A DNA stretch of 64,000 nt, taken from the NCBI RefSeq assembly GCF_000719095.1, contig NZ_JOEH01000007.1:174103-238102 (forward strand). The letters run 5' to 3'. Of the stretch, positions 26,679 to 34,980 are shown piece after piece. Position 1 is the stretch's first letter, and every line of letters starts with the position of its first letter. Source of the DNA: Streptacidiphilus jeojiense (lineage in GTDB: Bacteria > Actinomycetota > Actinomycetes > Streptomycetales > Streptomycetaceae). The notes beneath the pieces were generated by a model, which was not told the DNA's origin, did not search any database, and saw only the letters and a list, made by a program, of their open reading frames with translations. The translations under genes were made by a program, and so were the position numbers.

Positions 26679-28310
26679 TCAGCTTCCGAGCGCGACCTCG
26701 ACGATCTTGATGATGACCAGCACCATCGCCACCGCGAGGTAGGCACGCAGCGCACCCATGCCGATCTTGCGGCCGGTGGCCATCACCGGCCTGGTGAGGG
26801 TCTCCCGCGGCGGCATCCGCCAGGAGTCGCGGCCGGTCCGGTCCACGGGGTCCGCCGTCGCGGCAGTGCGGCGGCGGGCGAGGGCGTAGCCGGCGGCGAG
26901 CAGGCCCGCCGCGCCGCAGCCGACCATGATGTCCAGGATCGCGTTCGCGGTGATGCGCGGGAACAGCACCGAGGCGGTCAGGATCACCGACAGGGTGACC
27001 AGGACTCCGACCACCGCGGCGGTGAAGGCGTTGGTCCTGGCGCCGTTCACCCACGGACCGAGGACCTCCCGGTCGTTGCAGAGCAGCAGCAGGAACACCG
27101 AGGCGGACGGCAGCAGCACCCCGGCCAGGGTCTGCACGCCCTCGGTGAGCAGCCCCAGCGGGGAGCCGGGGATCAGCACGATGGTGGCGGCCAGGGCGAC
27201 CAGGGCCGCGTAGACGGCGTAGAAGCCCTTGGCACCCTTGACCCCGCGGTGCAGCGAGTGCTTGATGCCGAAGACGTCGCCGATGGCGTAGGCGGTGGAC
27301 AGCGAGACGGCGAAGGCGCCGATGATCGAGGCGTCCAGCAGCGCGATCGCGAACAGCACCCCGGCGACCCGGCCCGCGTGGGCGGCGATGCCGTGGGCGA
27401 CGCCCGCGGTGTCGGTGAACCCGCCCGCGGCGCCGGTGTGGGCGAAGGCGGCGGCGCAGGCGCCCATCAGCGCGGTGGCTCCGACGATCACCACGACGAT
27501 GCCCAGGACCAGGTCCGCCTTCTCGTAGCGCATGAAGCGCGGGGTGATCCGCTTGTCGATGACGTAGGACTGCTGGAAGAACAGCTGCCAGGGCGCCACG
27601 GTGGTGCCCACGATGCCGATGATCAGCAGCATCACCGTGGCCAGCTGGCCGCTGCCGCCCGGCAGGCCGGGCACCACCAGGTCGTGCGCCAGCTGGGAGG
27701 CGGCCGGGTGGACCATGAAGGAGATCGGGACCAGCAGCAGCGATCCGGCGCACAGAGCCATCGCGATCCGCTCGAACCGGCGGAAGGAGCCGGTGAAGGC
27801 CGAGGCGACGATGATCGCCGCGGCGAGCAGCACCGAGGCAGCCTTGGGCAGCCCCAGGTACCCGGCGGCCAGGGTGATCCCGATGAACTCGGTGACCAGG
27901 GTCAGCGCGTTGAGGACGAACAGGTCGATCACCGAGAAGGCGCCCCAGAACCGGCCGAAGCGCTCCAGGATCAGCCGGGCGTGTCCGACGCCGGTGACCG
28001 CGCCGAGCCGCAGCACCATCTCCTGGTTGACGTAGAGCACCGGGACCAGCAGGAGCAGGGTCCACAGCAGGTGGGTGCCGTAGTCCTGGCCGGCCTGGCC
28101 GTAGGTGGCGAAGGCTCCGGCGTCGTTGTCGCCGACCATGACGATCAGTCCGGGGCCGGCGATCGCCAGCAGGGTCTTGACCTTGGCGGACAGGCCGCGG
28201 CGGGCGCCGTGGTCGTCCAGCCGGATGGTGCCCAGGGCGCCCTGGATGTCGCCCAGGTGCGCATCGTCCAGGACGGCGGCGCGGGTGGTGGTGTCGGCGG
28301 TGGTGGTCAT
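26679..28310 (-). CDS. Nramp-related divalent metal transporter, probable Mg2+ type
   Basis: A 543-residue membrane protein with about 11 transmembrane segments of the Nramp fold. TM1 reads GLIVMVGDNDAGAFATYGQAGQDYG where true Nramps have DPGN, and the TM6 Met-Pro-His motif is replaced by IVGTTVAPWQLFFQQS. Loss of the metal-binding Met and a changed Asp-Pro-Gly-Asn box are features of Nramp-related magnesium transporters (NRMT). ATG 28310 follows AGGGAGGGG. The upstream leader carries an M-box magnesium riboswitch, which supports Mg2+ as substrate. The gene ends 12 bp from the truncated PBP gene. Confidence 0.85.
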   Translation of the reverse strand: MTTTADTTTRAAVLDDAHLGDIQGALGTIRLDDHGARRGLSAKVKTLLAIAGPGLIVMVGDNDAGAFATYGQAGQDYGTHLLWTLLLLVPVLYVNQEMVLRLGAVTGVGHARLILERFGRFWGAFSVIDLFVLNALTLVTEFIGITLAAGYLGLPKAASVLLAAAIIVASAFTGSFRRFERIAMALCAGSLLLVPISFMVHPAASQLAHDLVVPGLPGGSGQLATVMLLIIGIVGTTVAPWQLFFQQSYVIDKRITPRFMRYEKADLVLGIVVVIVGATALMGACAAAFAHTGAAGGFTDTAGVAHGIAAHAGRVAGVLFAIALLDASIIGAFAVSLSTAYAIGDVFGIKHSLHRGVKGAKGFYAVYAALVALAATIVLIPGSPLGLLTEGVQTLAGVLLPSASVFLLLLCNDREVLGPWVNGARTNAFTAAVVGVLVTLSVILTASVLFPRITANAILDIMVGCGAAGLLAAGYALARRRTAATADPVDRTGRDSWRMPPRETLTRPVMATGRKIGMGALRAYLAVAMVLVIIKIVEVALGS

Positions 28311-28325
28311 GGTGGACCCCTCCCT

Positions 28326-28342
28326 GGCCCCGGTGGGGGCCG
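28326..28342 (-). promoter_or_regulatory. Hairpin just upstream of the transporter RBS
   Basis: GGCCCC and GGGGCC arms around a four-base loop form a very stable stem at the end of the leader, directly before the AGGGAGGGG ribosome-binding site of the Nramp-related gene. It may be a downstream part of the riboswitch expression platform; this is inference. Confidence 0.4.
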
Positions 28343-28434
28343 TGTGGAGGGCATGCGGCAGCCGCGGTCCGGCCCGGGGCCCGGGTGGGCGGGGTCGACC
28401 GGTCGCCGTGCGGGTCGCACGGAGCGGGGGCTGG

Positions 28435-28515
28435 TTACCGCATGCCGGAGGAAGACGGGCTCGGGCATGGGTGCTGGGGCCGTTTGTGGCCCGGACTACT
28501 GCAGCTGCTGTCCAT
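28435..28515 (-). CDS. Putative leader peptide (26 aa, Cys/Pro/Ser-rich)
   Basis: Between the M-box and the transporter lies a short frame ATG 28515 to TAA 28435, with GGGAGG eight bases upstream of the ATG. The peptide is MDSSCSSPGHKRPQHPCPSPSSSGMR in composition Ser/Pro/Cys-rich, with five prolines and two cysteines. A good Shine-Dalgarno and its location in a Mg2+ riboswitch leader recall the proline-rich MgtL-type leader peptides of Mg2+ transporter mRNAs. Translation is not proven. Confidence 0.5.
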   Translation of the reverse strand: MDSSCSSPGHKRPQHPCPSPSSSGMR

Positions 28516-28604
28516 GTCGCTCGCCTCCCTCCGGTCGTGGCGCTCCTTGGCGCCGTGCGGCAGGGGGAACGCCGGGATCCAGGCACGGACCACCGGCACA
28601 CCCC

Positions 28605-28790
28605 AACTCGTCAGAGCTTTGGCACCCCACGGCGTAGCGCGGGCGCCTGTGTCAACCGGCCCGTCTGCGCAGCCACTTGGCCTCAACCCTTAGGTCGGGA
28701 AGAGGTGTCCTGATCCGGAGCGTCTCTCGACGGGTGGGATCAGTGGCCTGTGTCCGTGGAGACGCCTCACCGAACGAGGTGTCTCATCGA
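28605..28790 (-). ncRNA. M-box (ykoK leader) magnesium riboswitch
   Basis: The minus-strand RNA has the conserved M-box blocks in order: a P1 5' arm CTCGTT followed by CGGTGAGGC, then ACACAGGCCACTG, GTCGAGAGACGC, and at the 3' end GTGCCAAAGCTC followed by GACGAG, which pairs with the 5' CTCGTT to close P1. This matches the arrangement of the Bacillus ykoK element (GTGAGGC, GCTGCTGCC, GTCAAGAGACGCC, GTGCTAAAGCTC). It lies about 300 bases upstream of the Nramp-related gene. High Mg2+ should compact the RNA and lower expression. Confidence 0.88.
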
Positions 28791-28899
28791 TCGTTTCCCA
28801 CCTTAGCCCTCCGGGCAGCGGCGCCCGACCGGTTTTCGCGACCGGGGCCGTGCCCTTACCCGCTTCTCACCAGCGGTTGCGCGGCCCAGGGGGTGCGGT

Positions 28900-29748
28900 T
28901 CAGCCGCGTTTGCGGGCGACGCCGCCGTGCATGTGCACATGCTCGTCGGGGACGGCCGCCGACTGCGCGTCGGGGTGCCAGCGGTGCACCAGGCAGACGC
29001 CCGGGTCCACCAGTTCCAGATCGCCGAAGAGCAGCTCGACCTCGGCCCGGTCGCGGATCCGCTCCGGGATGCCCCGGGCCGCGTAGGCGTCGATGCCCCG
29101 GGTCACCTCCTCGGGGGCGCTGTCGGCGGTGACCGTGGACAGCGCCAGGAAGCTGCCGGGCGCCAGGTGCTTCATCAGCCCGTCGATGATGGCGTGCGCC
29201 TCGTCCTCGTCGGTGACGAACTGCAGCACCGCGATCAGGCTCAGTGCGACCGGGCGGTCCAGGTCCAGGGTGGCGCGCAGGTTCGGGGCGTTCAGGATGG
29301 CCTGCGGATCGTGCAGGTCCGCGTCGATGTAGGTGGTCCTGCCCTCGGGCGCGCTGGTGAGCAGGGCGCGGGCGTGCACCAGCACCATCGGGTCGTTGTC
29401 GACGTAGACGACCCGCGCGGCGGGGTCCACGGACTGGGCGACCTCGTGCAGGTTGGGCGAGGTGGGCAGGCCTGTGCCGATGTCCAGGAACTGGCGGATG
29501 CCCTGCTCCTCGGCGAGGTACCGGGTCACCCGCTGCATGAAGCTGCGGTTGGCCCGCATCGAGGCGGGGAGGTTCGGCCAGACGGCGGCGATCTCCAGGG
29601 AGGCCTCGCGGTCCACCGGGAAGTTGTCCTTGCCGCCGAGCAGGAAGTCGTAGATCCGGGCGGGGTGGGGCACGTCCGTGCGCAGCTCGACCGAAGGTGT
29701 GTCGTCGTCCCCGGGCTTCATCCAGCCCAACTTGTCAGCCACGGGCAC
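28900..29748 (-). CDS. DUF574 / Methyltransf_19 SAM-dependent methyltransferase
   Basis: A 282-residue protein of the actinomycete DUF574 family. Landmarks: [23 protein letters not shown] near residue 28, [37 protein letters not shown] (SAM motif) near residue 70, and [19 protein letters not shown] (acidic ribose-binding strand). Natural substrates are unknown; streptomycetes carry many paralogues. A second copy at 36201-37060 is disrupted. The start could also be the GTG two codons downstream. Confidence 0.9.
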   Translation of the reverse strand: MPVADKLGWMKPGDDDTPSVELRTDVPHPARIYDFLLGGKDNFPVDREASLEIAAVWPNLPASMRANRSFMQRVTRYLAEEQGIRQFLDIGTGLPTSPNLHEVAQSVDPAARVVYVDNDPMVLVHARALLTSAPEGRTTYIDADLHDPQAILNAPNLRATLDLDRPVALSLIAVLQFVTDEDEAHAIIDGLMKHLAPGSFLALSTVTADSAPEEVTRGIDAYAARGIPERIRDRAEVELLFGDLELVDPGVCLVHRWHPDAQSAAVPDEHVHMHGGVARKRG

Positions 29749-29939
29749 ACCCTACTCGCTCGAACGCCCGTCCGGTGATCATTTGCAGGGTAACCGGAGG
29801 CCCGTCCGCCGGGTGGTCCGGGTCCAGGTTTGACCGCGGGCACCGCCCCGGCGACAGTTGGAGACGACCGCCCGTGGCGACCGCCGCGGGCCGGCCGGTC
29901 AGGGGGTTGACCGGCACCGAGGACACAGAGGGAGAAGCC

Positions 29940-30443
29940 ATGGCTGGCAACACGCAGAAGGCCGTTCTGGCCGGTGGTTGCTTCTGGGGCATGCAGGACC
30001 TGATCCGCAAGCAGCCGGGCGTGACCGAGACCCGGGTGGGGTACTCCGGCGGGGACACCCCCAACGCCACCTACCGCAACCACGGGTCGCACGCCGAGTC
30101 GATCGAGATCCAGTTCGACCCCGAGCGGACCAGCTACCGCGACATCCTGGAGTTCTTCTTCCAGATCCACGACCCGACCACGGTGGACCGGCAGGGCAAC
30201 GACATCGGCGCAAGCTACCGGTCGGCCATCTTCTACGCCGACGAGGAGCAGCACCGGGTCGCCCTGGACACCATCGCCGACGTCGAGGCGAGCGGCCTGT
30301 GGCCGGGCAAGGTCGTCACCGAGGTCGAGCCGCTGGGGGACTTCTGGGAGGCCGAGCCGGAGCACCAGGACTACCTGGAGCGCTACCCCAACGGCTACAC
30401 CTGCCACTTCCCGCGGCCGGGCTGGAAGCTGCCGCGCCGGTAG
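29940..30443 (+). CDS. msrA: Peptide-methionine (S)-S-oxide reductase MsrA
   Basis: A 167-residue repair enzyme that reduces methionine-S-sulfoxide in proteins. The catalytic block [11 protein letters not shown] starts near residue 12 with the nucleophilic Cys; [27 protein letters not shown] and [23 protein letters not shown] are the family signatures. No C-terminal resolving Cys is evident, so it probably relies on external thiols (a Cys at NGYTCHF may serve). ATG 29940 follows GAGGGAGAAGCC. Confidence 0.95.
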   Translation: MAGNTQKAVLAGGCFWGMQDLIRKQPGVTETRVGYSGGDTPNATYRNHGSHAESIEIQFDPERTSYRDILEFFFQIHDPTTVDRQGNDIGASYRSAIFYADEEQHRVALDTIADVEASGLWPGKVVTEVEPLGDFWEAEPEHQDYLERYPNGYTCHFPRPGWKLPRR

Positions 30444-30472
30444 CCGCCGCAGTAGGCCGCAGGCCTACGCTG

Positions 30473-30511
30473 GGGGTGAAGGCCTCGCCCTGTCGACGAG
30501 GCCTTCACCCC
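30473..30511. terminator. Strong bidirectional stem-loop terminator
   Basis: The 15-bp perfect stem (GGGGTGAAGGCCTCG, 30473-30487, with its complement 30497-30511) and a 9-base loop lie between the convergent msrA and aldo/keto reductase genes. Confidence 0.8.
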
Positions 30512-30535
30512 TACTGCCATATGGGCTGAGCGGGC

Positions 30536-31405
30536 TCAGACGGCGGCGGCGAGGGCGTCGAACTCGGCGTCGGTCAGCTCCAGCGTCGCCCCCAGGACGT
30601 TCTCCTCCAGGTGCGCCACGGACGAGGTGCCGGGGATGGGCAGGACGGCCGGGGAGCGGCGCAGCAGCCAGGCCAGCGCCAGCTGGGCCGGGGTGGCGCC
30701 GCGATCGGCGGCAATGCGGGCGAGCGGGCTGTCCGGGCCCAGCAGGCCGCCGGTGGCCAGCGGGAACCAGGGGATGAACGCGACGCCGTTGGCCTCCGCG
30801 TAGTCCAGGACGTCCTCGGAGGCCCGGTCGGCCAGGTTGAAGCGGTTCTGCACCGAGACGATCGGCGCCGTCCGGCCGGCCTCCTTGATCTCCGCCACCG
30901 AGACCTCGCTCAGCCCGATGTGCCGGATCTTGCCCTCGGCCTGCAGCGCGGCCAGTTCGCCGATCTGCTCCGCGAGCGGGACCTTGGGGTCGATCCGGTG
31001 CAGCTGCAGCAGGTCGATCCGCTCCAGGCCCAGGTTGCGCAGGCTGAGCTCCACCTGCTGGCGCAGGTACTCGGGGCGGCCCACCGCGGTCCAGCGGCCC
31101 GGGCCCTGCCGGGTGAATCCGGCCTTGGTCGCGATGACCAGATCGTCCTGGTAGGGGTGCAGCGCCTGCTTCAGCAGCAGGTCGGCCGTGAACGGCCCGT
31201 AGGCGTCGGCGGTGTCGATGAAGGTGACGCCCAGCTCGACCGCGCGGCGCAGCACCCGCAGTGCCTCGGCCGGGTCGGCGGGGTCCCCCCAGACGCCGGG
31301 GCCGGTCAGCTGCATGGTGCCGTACCCCAGCCGGGCGACGGGCAGGTCGCCGCCGAGGAGATAGCTTCCGGAAGCGCGAACCGGCTGGTCGGTGATGCCA
31401 GGCAT
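30536..31405 (-). CDS. Aldo/keto reductase
   Basis: A 289-residue NADPH-dependent oxidoreductase of the AKR TIM-barrel family. Catalytic tetrad: Asp and Tyr in FIDTADAYGPF, Lys in IATKAGF, His in LLQLHRID. The NADP-binding end is IPGTSSVAHLEENVLGA. Substrate unknown; neighbours give no hint. ATG 31405 with GGAGGA upstream; a longer frame to 31507 is unsupported. Confidence 0.9.
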   Translation of the reverse strand: MPGITDQPVRASGSYLLGGDLPVARLGYGTMQLTGPGVWGDPADPAEALRVLRRAVELGVTFIDTADAYGPFTADLLLKQALHPYQDDLVIATKAGFTRQGPGRWTAVGRPEYLRQQVELSLRNLGLERIDLLQLHRIDPKVPLAEQIGELAALQAEGKIRHIGLSEVSVAEIKEAGRTAPIVSVQNRFNLADRASEDVLDYAEANGVAFIPWFPLATGGLLGPDSPLARIAADRGATPAQLALAWLLRRSPAVLPIPGTSSVAHLEENVLGATLELTDAEFDALAAAV

Positions 31406-31597
31406 GCTGGGTCCTCCTGAAGGTGGGGTGCTCTGGAGTGGGCCAACCTGGATCACCGGGACGCTATTCCCCCGGATTCCCCCCGGCGCGGGTAACGGCG
31501 GAGACACGATACGGAAGGGATCATGGGGATGTCGTGTACGAGCCGTGGCTGATTCAACTACCTTGCTCCCCAGTAGCGTTGCGGGATCGGGGGACTC

Positions 31598-31921
31598 ATG
31601 GGCGACCGTTCAGCCGTGGCCGTGCTCGTGCGGGAGGACTCCGGCACTGCGGAGATCCTGCTCTCCGGGTGCGTCGACCGGAGCACCGACGCGCTGCTCG
31701 ACCAGGCCCTCGAACCGCTGCTGGTCGACCCCCTGGTGCGGCGCATCGACGTCGACGTCGCCCTGGTGGACTCCTGCGAGTGCGGCGGGCTGACCGTCTT
31801 CATCCGGGCGCAGCACCTGGCCGCCGACTTCGGCGTCCCGTTGCGCCTGGTCCAGGCACGGCCGCTGCTGCTGCGGGTGCTGAAGGCCACCGGCCTGTCC
31901 CGGCTGCTGACGGCAGCGTAG
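31598..31921 (+). CDS. STAS domain protein (anti-anti-sigma factor-like)
   Basis: A 107-residue single STAS domain: VAVLVREDSGTAEILLSGCVDRSTDALLDQAL, then RRIDVDVALVDSCECGGLTVFIRAQHLA. In SpoIIAA/RsbV-type proteins the phosphorylated Ser is the second Ser of a DSSG-like loop; here the loop reads DSCECGG, with Cys where that Ser would be. It could still bind an anti-sigma kinase but its switch would differ. No rsbW-like kinase gene is adjacent. Confidence 0.8.
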   Translation: MGDRSAVAVLVREDSGTAEILLSGCVDRSTDALLDQALEPLLVDPLVRRIDVDVALVDSCECGGLTVFIRAQHLAADFGVPLRLVQARPLLLRVLKATGLSRLLTAA

Positions 31922-31988
31922 CGGCGAGCGCGGCGGCAACCGTGGCGGATGTTCCGCAGCGCAGTCCCCGGGCTGCACAATACGGAGC

Positions 31989-32750
31989 GTGAAAACACCA
32001 GATGAGGCCACGTCCTCCGAGGAGGACCACGGCCGGGCCGGCGGCCGCAGGCCCCGTGGACGCGGCGTGATCCGCACCCGCAAGGCCGTCGTGACCACCA
32101 CCATGGCGCTGGCCGGGCTGGCCGTGTCCACGTACTACGGGGGCGTGCTCGGCGACCAGTCCTCGCACCACTCGCTGGCGGACCGCACCATTGCCGCGGC
32201 CAGTGCGCTGGTCTTCCTGGTCTTCGCCCTGATCGCGGTCCGCGGGGCCACCCAGGACCTGGTCGCGCTGGTGCCGCAGAGTTTCGGGGACTCGCGGGTG
32301 ACCACGCTGCGGATGCTGTGCCTGCTGACCGGCTACGCGCTGGTGGTCCTCGGTGCACTAAGCCTGCTGCACGTGCCGTGGAGCCGGCTGATCCTGGGCG
32401 GGGCGCTGACCGGGGTCATCGTCGGCATCGCGGCCCAGCCGGTGCTGGGCAACATCTTCGCGGGACTGGTGCTGCTGACCGCGCGCCCGTTCCACGTCGG
32501 CCAGGACGTGACGATCCAGTCCGGCGCCCTCGGCGGCCGGATCCAGGGCCATGTCACCGACATGACCCTGCTCTTCGTGCAGCTCCGCACCCCCGAAGGG
32601 CCGGTCCTGCTGCCCAACAACGCGGTCCTGAGCGCCGCCATCGCGCCCGGAATGGGCGGCGCCACGGCGCTGCCGGCCGCACCACCGGTCACGTCCCCGG
32701 CTGCTCCCACCGCGGGTCCGGTTCCTCCGGCGCCGGGGCAACCCGGCTGA
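31989..32750 (+). CDS. MscS-family small mechanosensitive channel
   Basis: A 253-residue membrane protein with three to four hydrophobic segments. The pore-lining TM3 and beta domain are recognisable: LILGGALTGVIVGIAAQPVLGNIFAGLVLLTARPFHVGQDVTIQSGALGG and LPNNAVLSAAI. The C-terminus is a Pro/Ala-rich tail in place of the full MscS alpha/beta cage. It should open under membrane tension to release solutes. GTG start 68 bp after the STAS gene. Confidence 0.88.
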   Translation: MKTPDEATSSEEDHGRAGGRRPRGRGVIRTRKAVVTTTMALAGLAVSTYYGGVLGDQSSHHSLADRTIAAASALVFLVFALIAVRGATQDLVALVPQSFGDSRVTTLRMLCLLTGYALVVLGALSLLHVPWSRLILGGALTGVIVGIAAQPVLGNIFAGLVLLTARPFHVGQDVTIQSGALGGRIQGHVTDMTLLFVQLRTPEGPVLLPNNAVLSAAIAPGMGGATALPAAPPVTSPAAPTAGPVPPAPGQPG

Positions 32751-32757
32751 CCGCCGG

Positions 32758-32798
32758 CCGGGCGCGCCGCCCCACGGGGTGGGGTGCGGCGCGCCCGG
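32758..32798. terminator. Strong bidirectional stem-loop terminator
   Basis: A perfect 13-bp stem (CCGGGCGCGCCGC at 32758-32770, complement at 32786-32798) with a 15-base loop, exactly between the convergent MscS and lectin-like genes. Confidence 0.8.
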
Positions 32799-32805
32799 AC
32801 CCGGG

Positions 32806-34896
32806 CTACTCGTCCGCCGGGCCCGGATCGGTCCTGTCCGGGTTGCTGGGGCCACGGTCCCGGCGGCTGTGGAGCAGCAGCAGCGCTCCGGCCGCCAGGA
32901 CCGCCAGACCGCCCGGGAGCATCAGCAGCGTCCCGATACCGGTCGGCGCCAGGTGCGCGTGCACCGGTCCGAGCGGTCGCGGGGCCATCGGGGCCGGTTC
33001 TGCCTCGGTGCGGGTGGGGGCGGGCGTCGGGGCGCCGGGCTCGCCCATCGTGACCGTGGGCGAGGGCATCGGTGTGGGCCGGTCGACCGGGACGTCGACG
33101 GTGCAGGGCAGCAGGGCGCGGGTGGTGGCGGCGCGGGTGGAGGCGGCGCAGCTGGTGCCGGGGATGCTGCCGGTGACGGCGTTGTGCAGCACCCCGTCAC
33201 CGCGGTCCGGGTCGTGGACCGTCACCGAGTACCGGACCGTGGCCTCGGCGCCGGCCGCCAGGTCCCCGCTCCAGTACAGCGTCTTCTTCACCGGCGTGAC
33301 GGTGCCGGTCGTCGCCGTGGCGTCGCCGTTGTAGTCGGCGTCGTCCAGCACCCCGCTCAGGTCGTCGGTGAAGTCGGCTGGGCTTACCGGGATGCTGCCG
33401 ACGTTGCTGATCCTGACCGTGTAGTGCACCGTGCCGCCCGGCTCGGTCCGCTGCGGCTCGGCCGTCTTGGTGATCTCCAGCTCAGGGGTCAGCCGCACCA
33501 CGTCCACCGAGGCGGAGGACTCGTTGGAGACCACGTTCGAACCGCCCGGGTTGGTCGCGTCGGCGGTGGCGGTGTTGGTGAACACGCCGGTGAAGGAGTC
33601 GTCGACGGTGATCACATGGGTGCCGGTGCACACCATGGACGCGGTCGGGCTGCCCATGGGGCCCAGCGTGGAGCGCGGACAGGTGGCGTCGATGATCTTC
33701 GGGTCGCTGATGGTCACCCCGTCCAGCTCGGTGCTGCCGGTGTTGGTGACCAGGAAGTTGTAGCTGACGGTGTCGCCCACCTTGCGGGTCGCCCCGCGCT
33801 GCCCGCGCAGGTCGGTGGCCACGGTCTTGACCAGGTTCAGGGTGCTCAGCGGGTCGACCGAGGACGCGACGACGTTGCGGATCAGATGGGTGTCGATCAG
33901 ACCTCCGGTCGAGCCGGAGAAGCCGAACTTGTAGGTCTTGGGTGCGTCGTCCTTCATCTGGTAGGACAGCACCCGCTGGTAGCCGTTGCCGTCGTTGAAG
34001 TCGATGTCCACGGTGACCAGCGGCCGGGGATCGGGGCTGACGGTCAGTCGGACCCGCCGCGCAGCCCCGTCGGGAACCGTGGCGCTGGACCTGAGGCTGC
34101 CGGGCAGGGTGGTGACGAAGCCCGAGGGCTTGGAGGCGTCCGCGGTCATCGTCGAGGCCAGGAAGCAGTAGCCGTCGAGGTCCTCGCCCGGTCCACGGAG
34201 CGTCACCGAGTCGGTGACCTGGTAGTCGCTGATCACCGGGGACTTCGAGGCGGCGGGGCAGTTCCTGCCGCGGTTCTCGCCGTCGTTGGCGAAGTTGCCG
34301 TAGGCGTCCAGGCCGATGCCCAGGTAGCCGCCGTGCACCCCGGGTTCCAGGTTGCGCTGCGCGTATCCCAGCGAGCCACCGTCCGCGCCCGCCTCGGTGA
34401 GGTCCACGGCGCCGTCCACCAGGAAGAAGCCGATGCCGTCGGCCCCGTTGCCGCCGTACTGGTACTGGTCGAAGACCACCTGCAGGCCGCCGTTGCCGGG
34501 CAGCGGCCGGTTGTAGAGCAGGCCGCCGACGCGGTAGTAGCCGCCGTCGGTGAGCTGGAGCCAGCCGGGGGTGACGCCGGGGGTCGGCACGTTCGGGGCG
34601 GTCTGGTCGGCGGCGGTGCACGGCCCGGTCGTGGACTCCCCCGCCGGCGGCGTCGTGGCGGCGCCGGTCAGGCACACGGTGTCCAGCGGCATGAAGCCCG
34701 GGTCGGCGATGGAGGAGCCCTGGAAGGTCTCGTTGAGCAGCACCGAGCCGCCGGCCCGGTGCCGCTCCGCCCAGGGGGAAGCACTGGCCGGCACGGTTGC
34801 GGAGCCGCAGAGGGCGACGAGGGCGAGGCCGGCGACGGTGGCGCTCAGCACTGACGCACGGCTGCCGCACCGGGTCCGACGGGTCTGGATGGTCAC
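32806..34896 (-). CDS. Sortase-anchored surface protein: L-type lectin-like domain plus DUF11 repeats
   Basis: A 696-residue exported protein. Signal peptide to about residue 40 (ATVPASASP). Residues about 50-330 look like a bacterial L-type lectin domain (VLLNETFQGSS, FDQYQYGGNGADGIGFFLVDGAVDL, HGGYLGIGLDAYGNFANDG). Two DUF11/CARDB-like repeats follow (VGDTVSYNFLVTNTGSTELDGVTI; PGGTVHYTVRISNVGSIPVS). The C-terminus has LAPTG, a hydrophobic helix and basic HSRRDR, that is a LAxTG signal of the kind used by class E sortases. It is predicted to be displayed on the cell wall and to bind carbohydrate. Confidence 0.85.
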   Translation of the reverse strand: MTIQTRRTRCGSRASVLSATVAGLALVALCGSATVPASASPWAERHRAGGSVLLNETFQGSSIADPGFMPLDTVCLTGAATTPPAGESTTGPCTAADQTAPNVPTPGVTPGWLQLTDGGYYRVGGLLYNRPLPGNGGLQVVFDQYQYGGNGADGIGFFLVDGAVDLTEAGADGGSLGYAQRNLEPGVHGGYLGIGLDAYGNFANDGENRGRNCPAASKSPVISDYQVTDSVTLRGPGEDLDGYCFLASTMTADASKPSGFVTTLPGSLRSSATVPDGAARRVRLTVSPDPRPLVTVDIDFNDGNGYQRVLSYQMKDDAPKTYKFGFSGSTGGLIDTHLIRNVVASSVDPLSTLNLVKTVATDLRGQRGATRKVGDTVSYNFLVTNTGSTELDGVTISDPKIIDATCPRSTLGPMGSPTASMVCTGTHVITVDDSFTGVFTNTATADATNPGGSNVVSNESSASVDVVRLTPELEITKTAEPQRTEPGGTVHYTVRISNVGSIPVSPADFTDDLSGVLDDADYNGDATATTGTVTPVKKTLYWSGDLAAGAEATVRYSVTVHDPDRGDGVLHNAVTGSIPGTSCAASTRAATTRALLPCTVDVPVDRPTPMPSPTVTMGEPGAPTPAPTRTEAEPAPMAPRPLGPVHAHLAPTGIGTLLMLPGGLAVLAAGALLLLHSRRDRGPSNPDRTDPGPADE

Positions 34897-34980
34897 TTTC
34901 TGACGCTACGTCACTAAATGCCCGCAGACTGCCGCCCCGGCCGTGGACACGCAGAGAGCTCCACTCCGACGGCCCCGCGG

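Larger units (their letters stand above)
28311..28899. other. Leader and promoter region of the Nramp-related gene
   Basis: This 589-bp gap is accounted for by the M-box riboswitch (28605-28790), the short leader peptide (28435-28515) and the RBS hairpin (28326-28342). The promoter should lie between about 28790 and 28880 on the minus strand, but I cannot assign boxes. The remaining bases also hold the end of the DUF574 gene's 3' flank. Confidence 0.6.
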
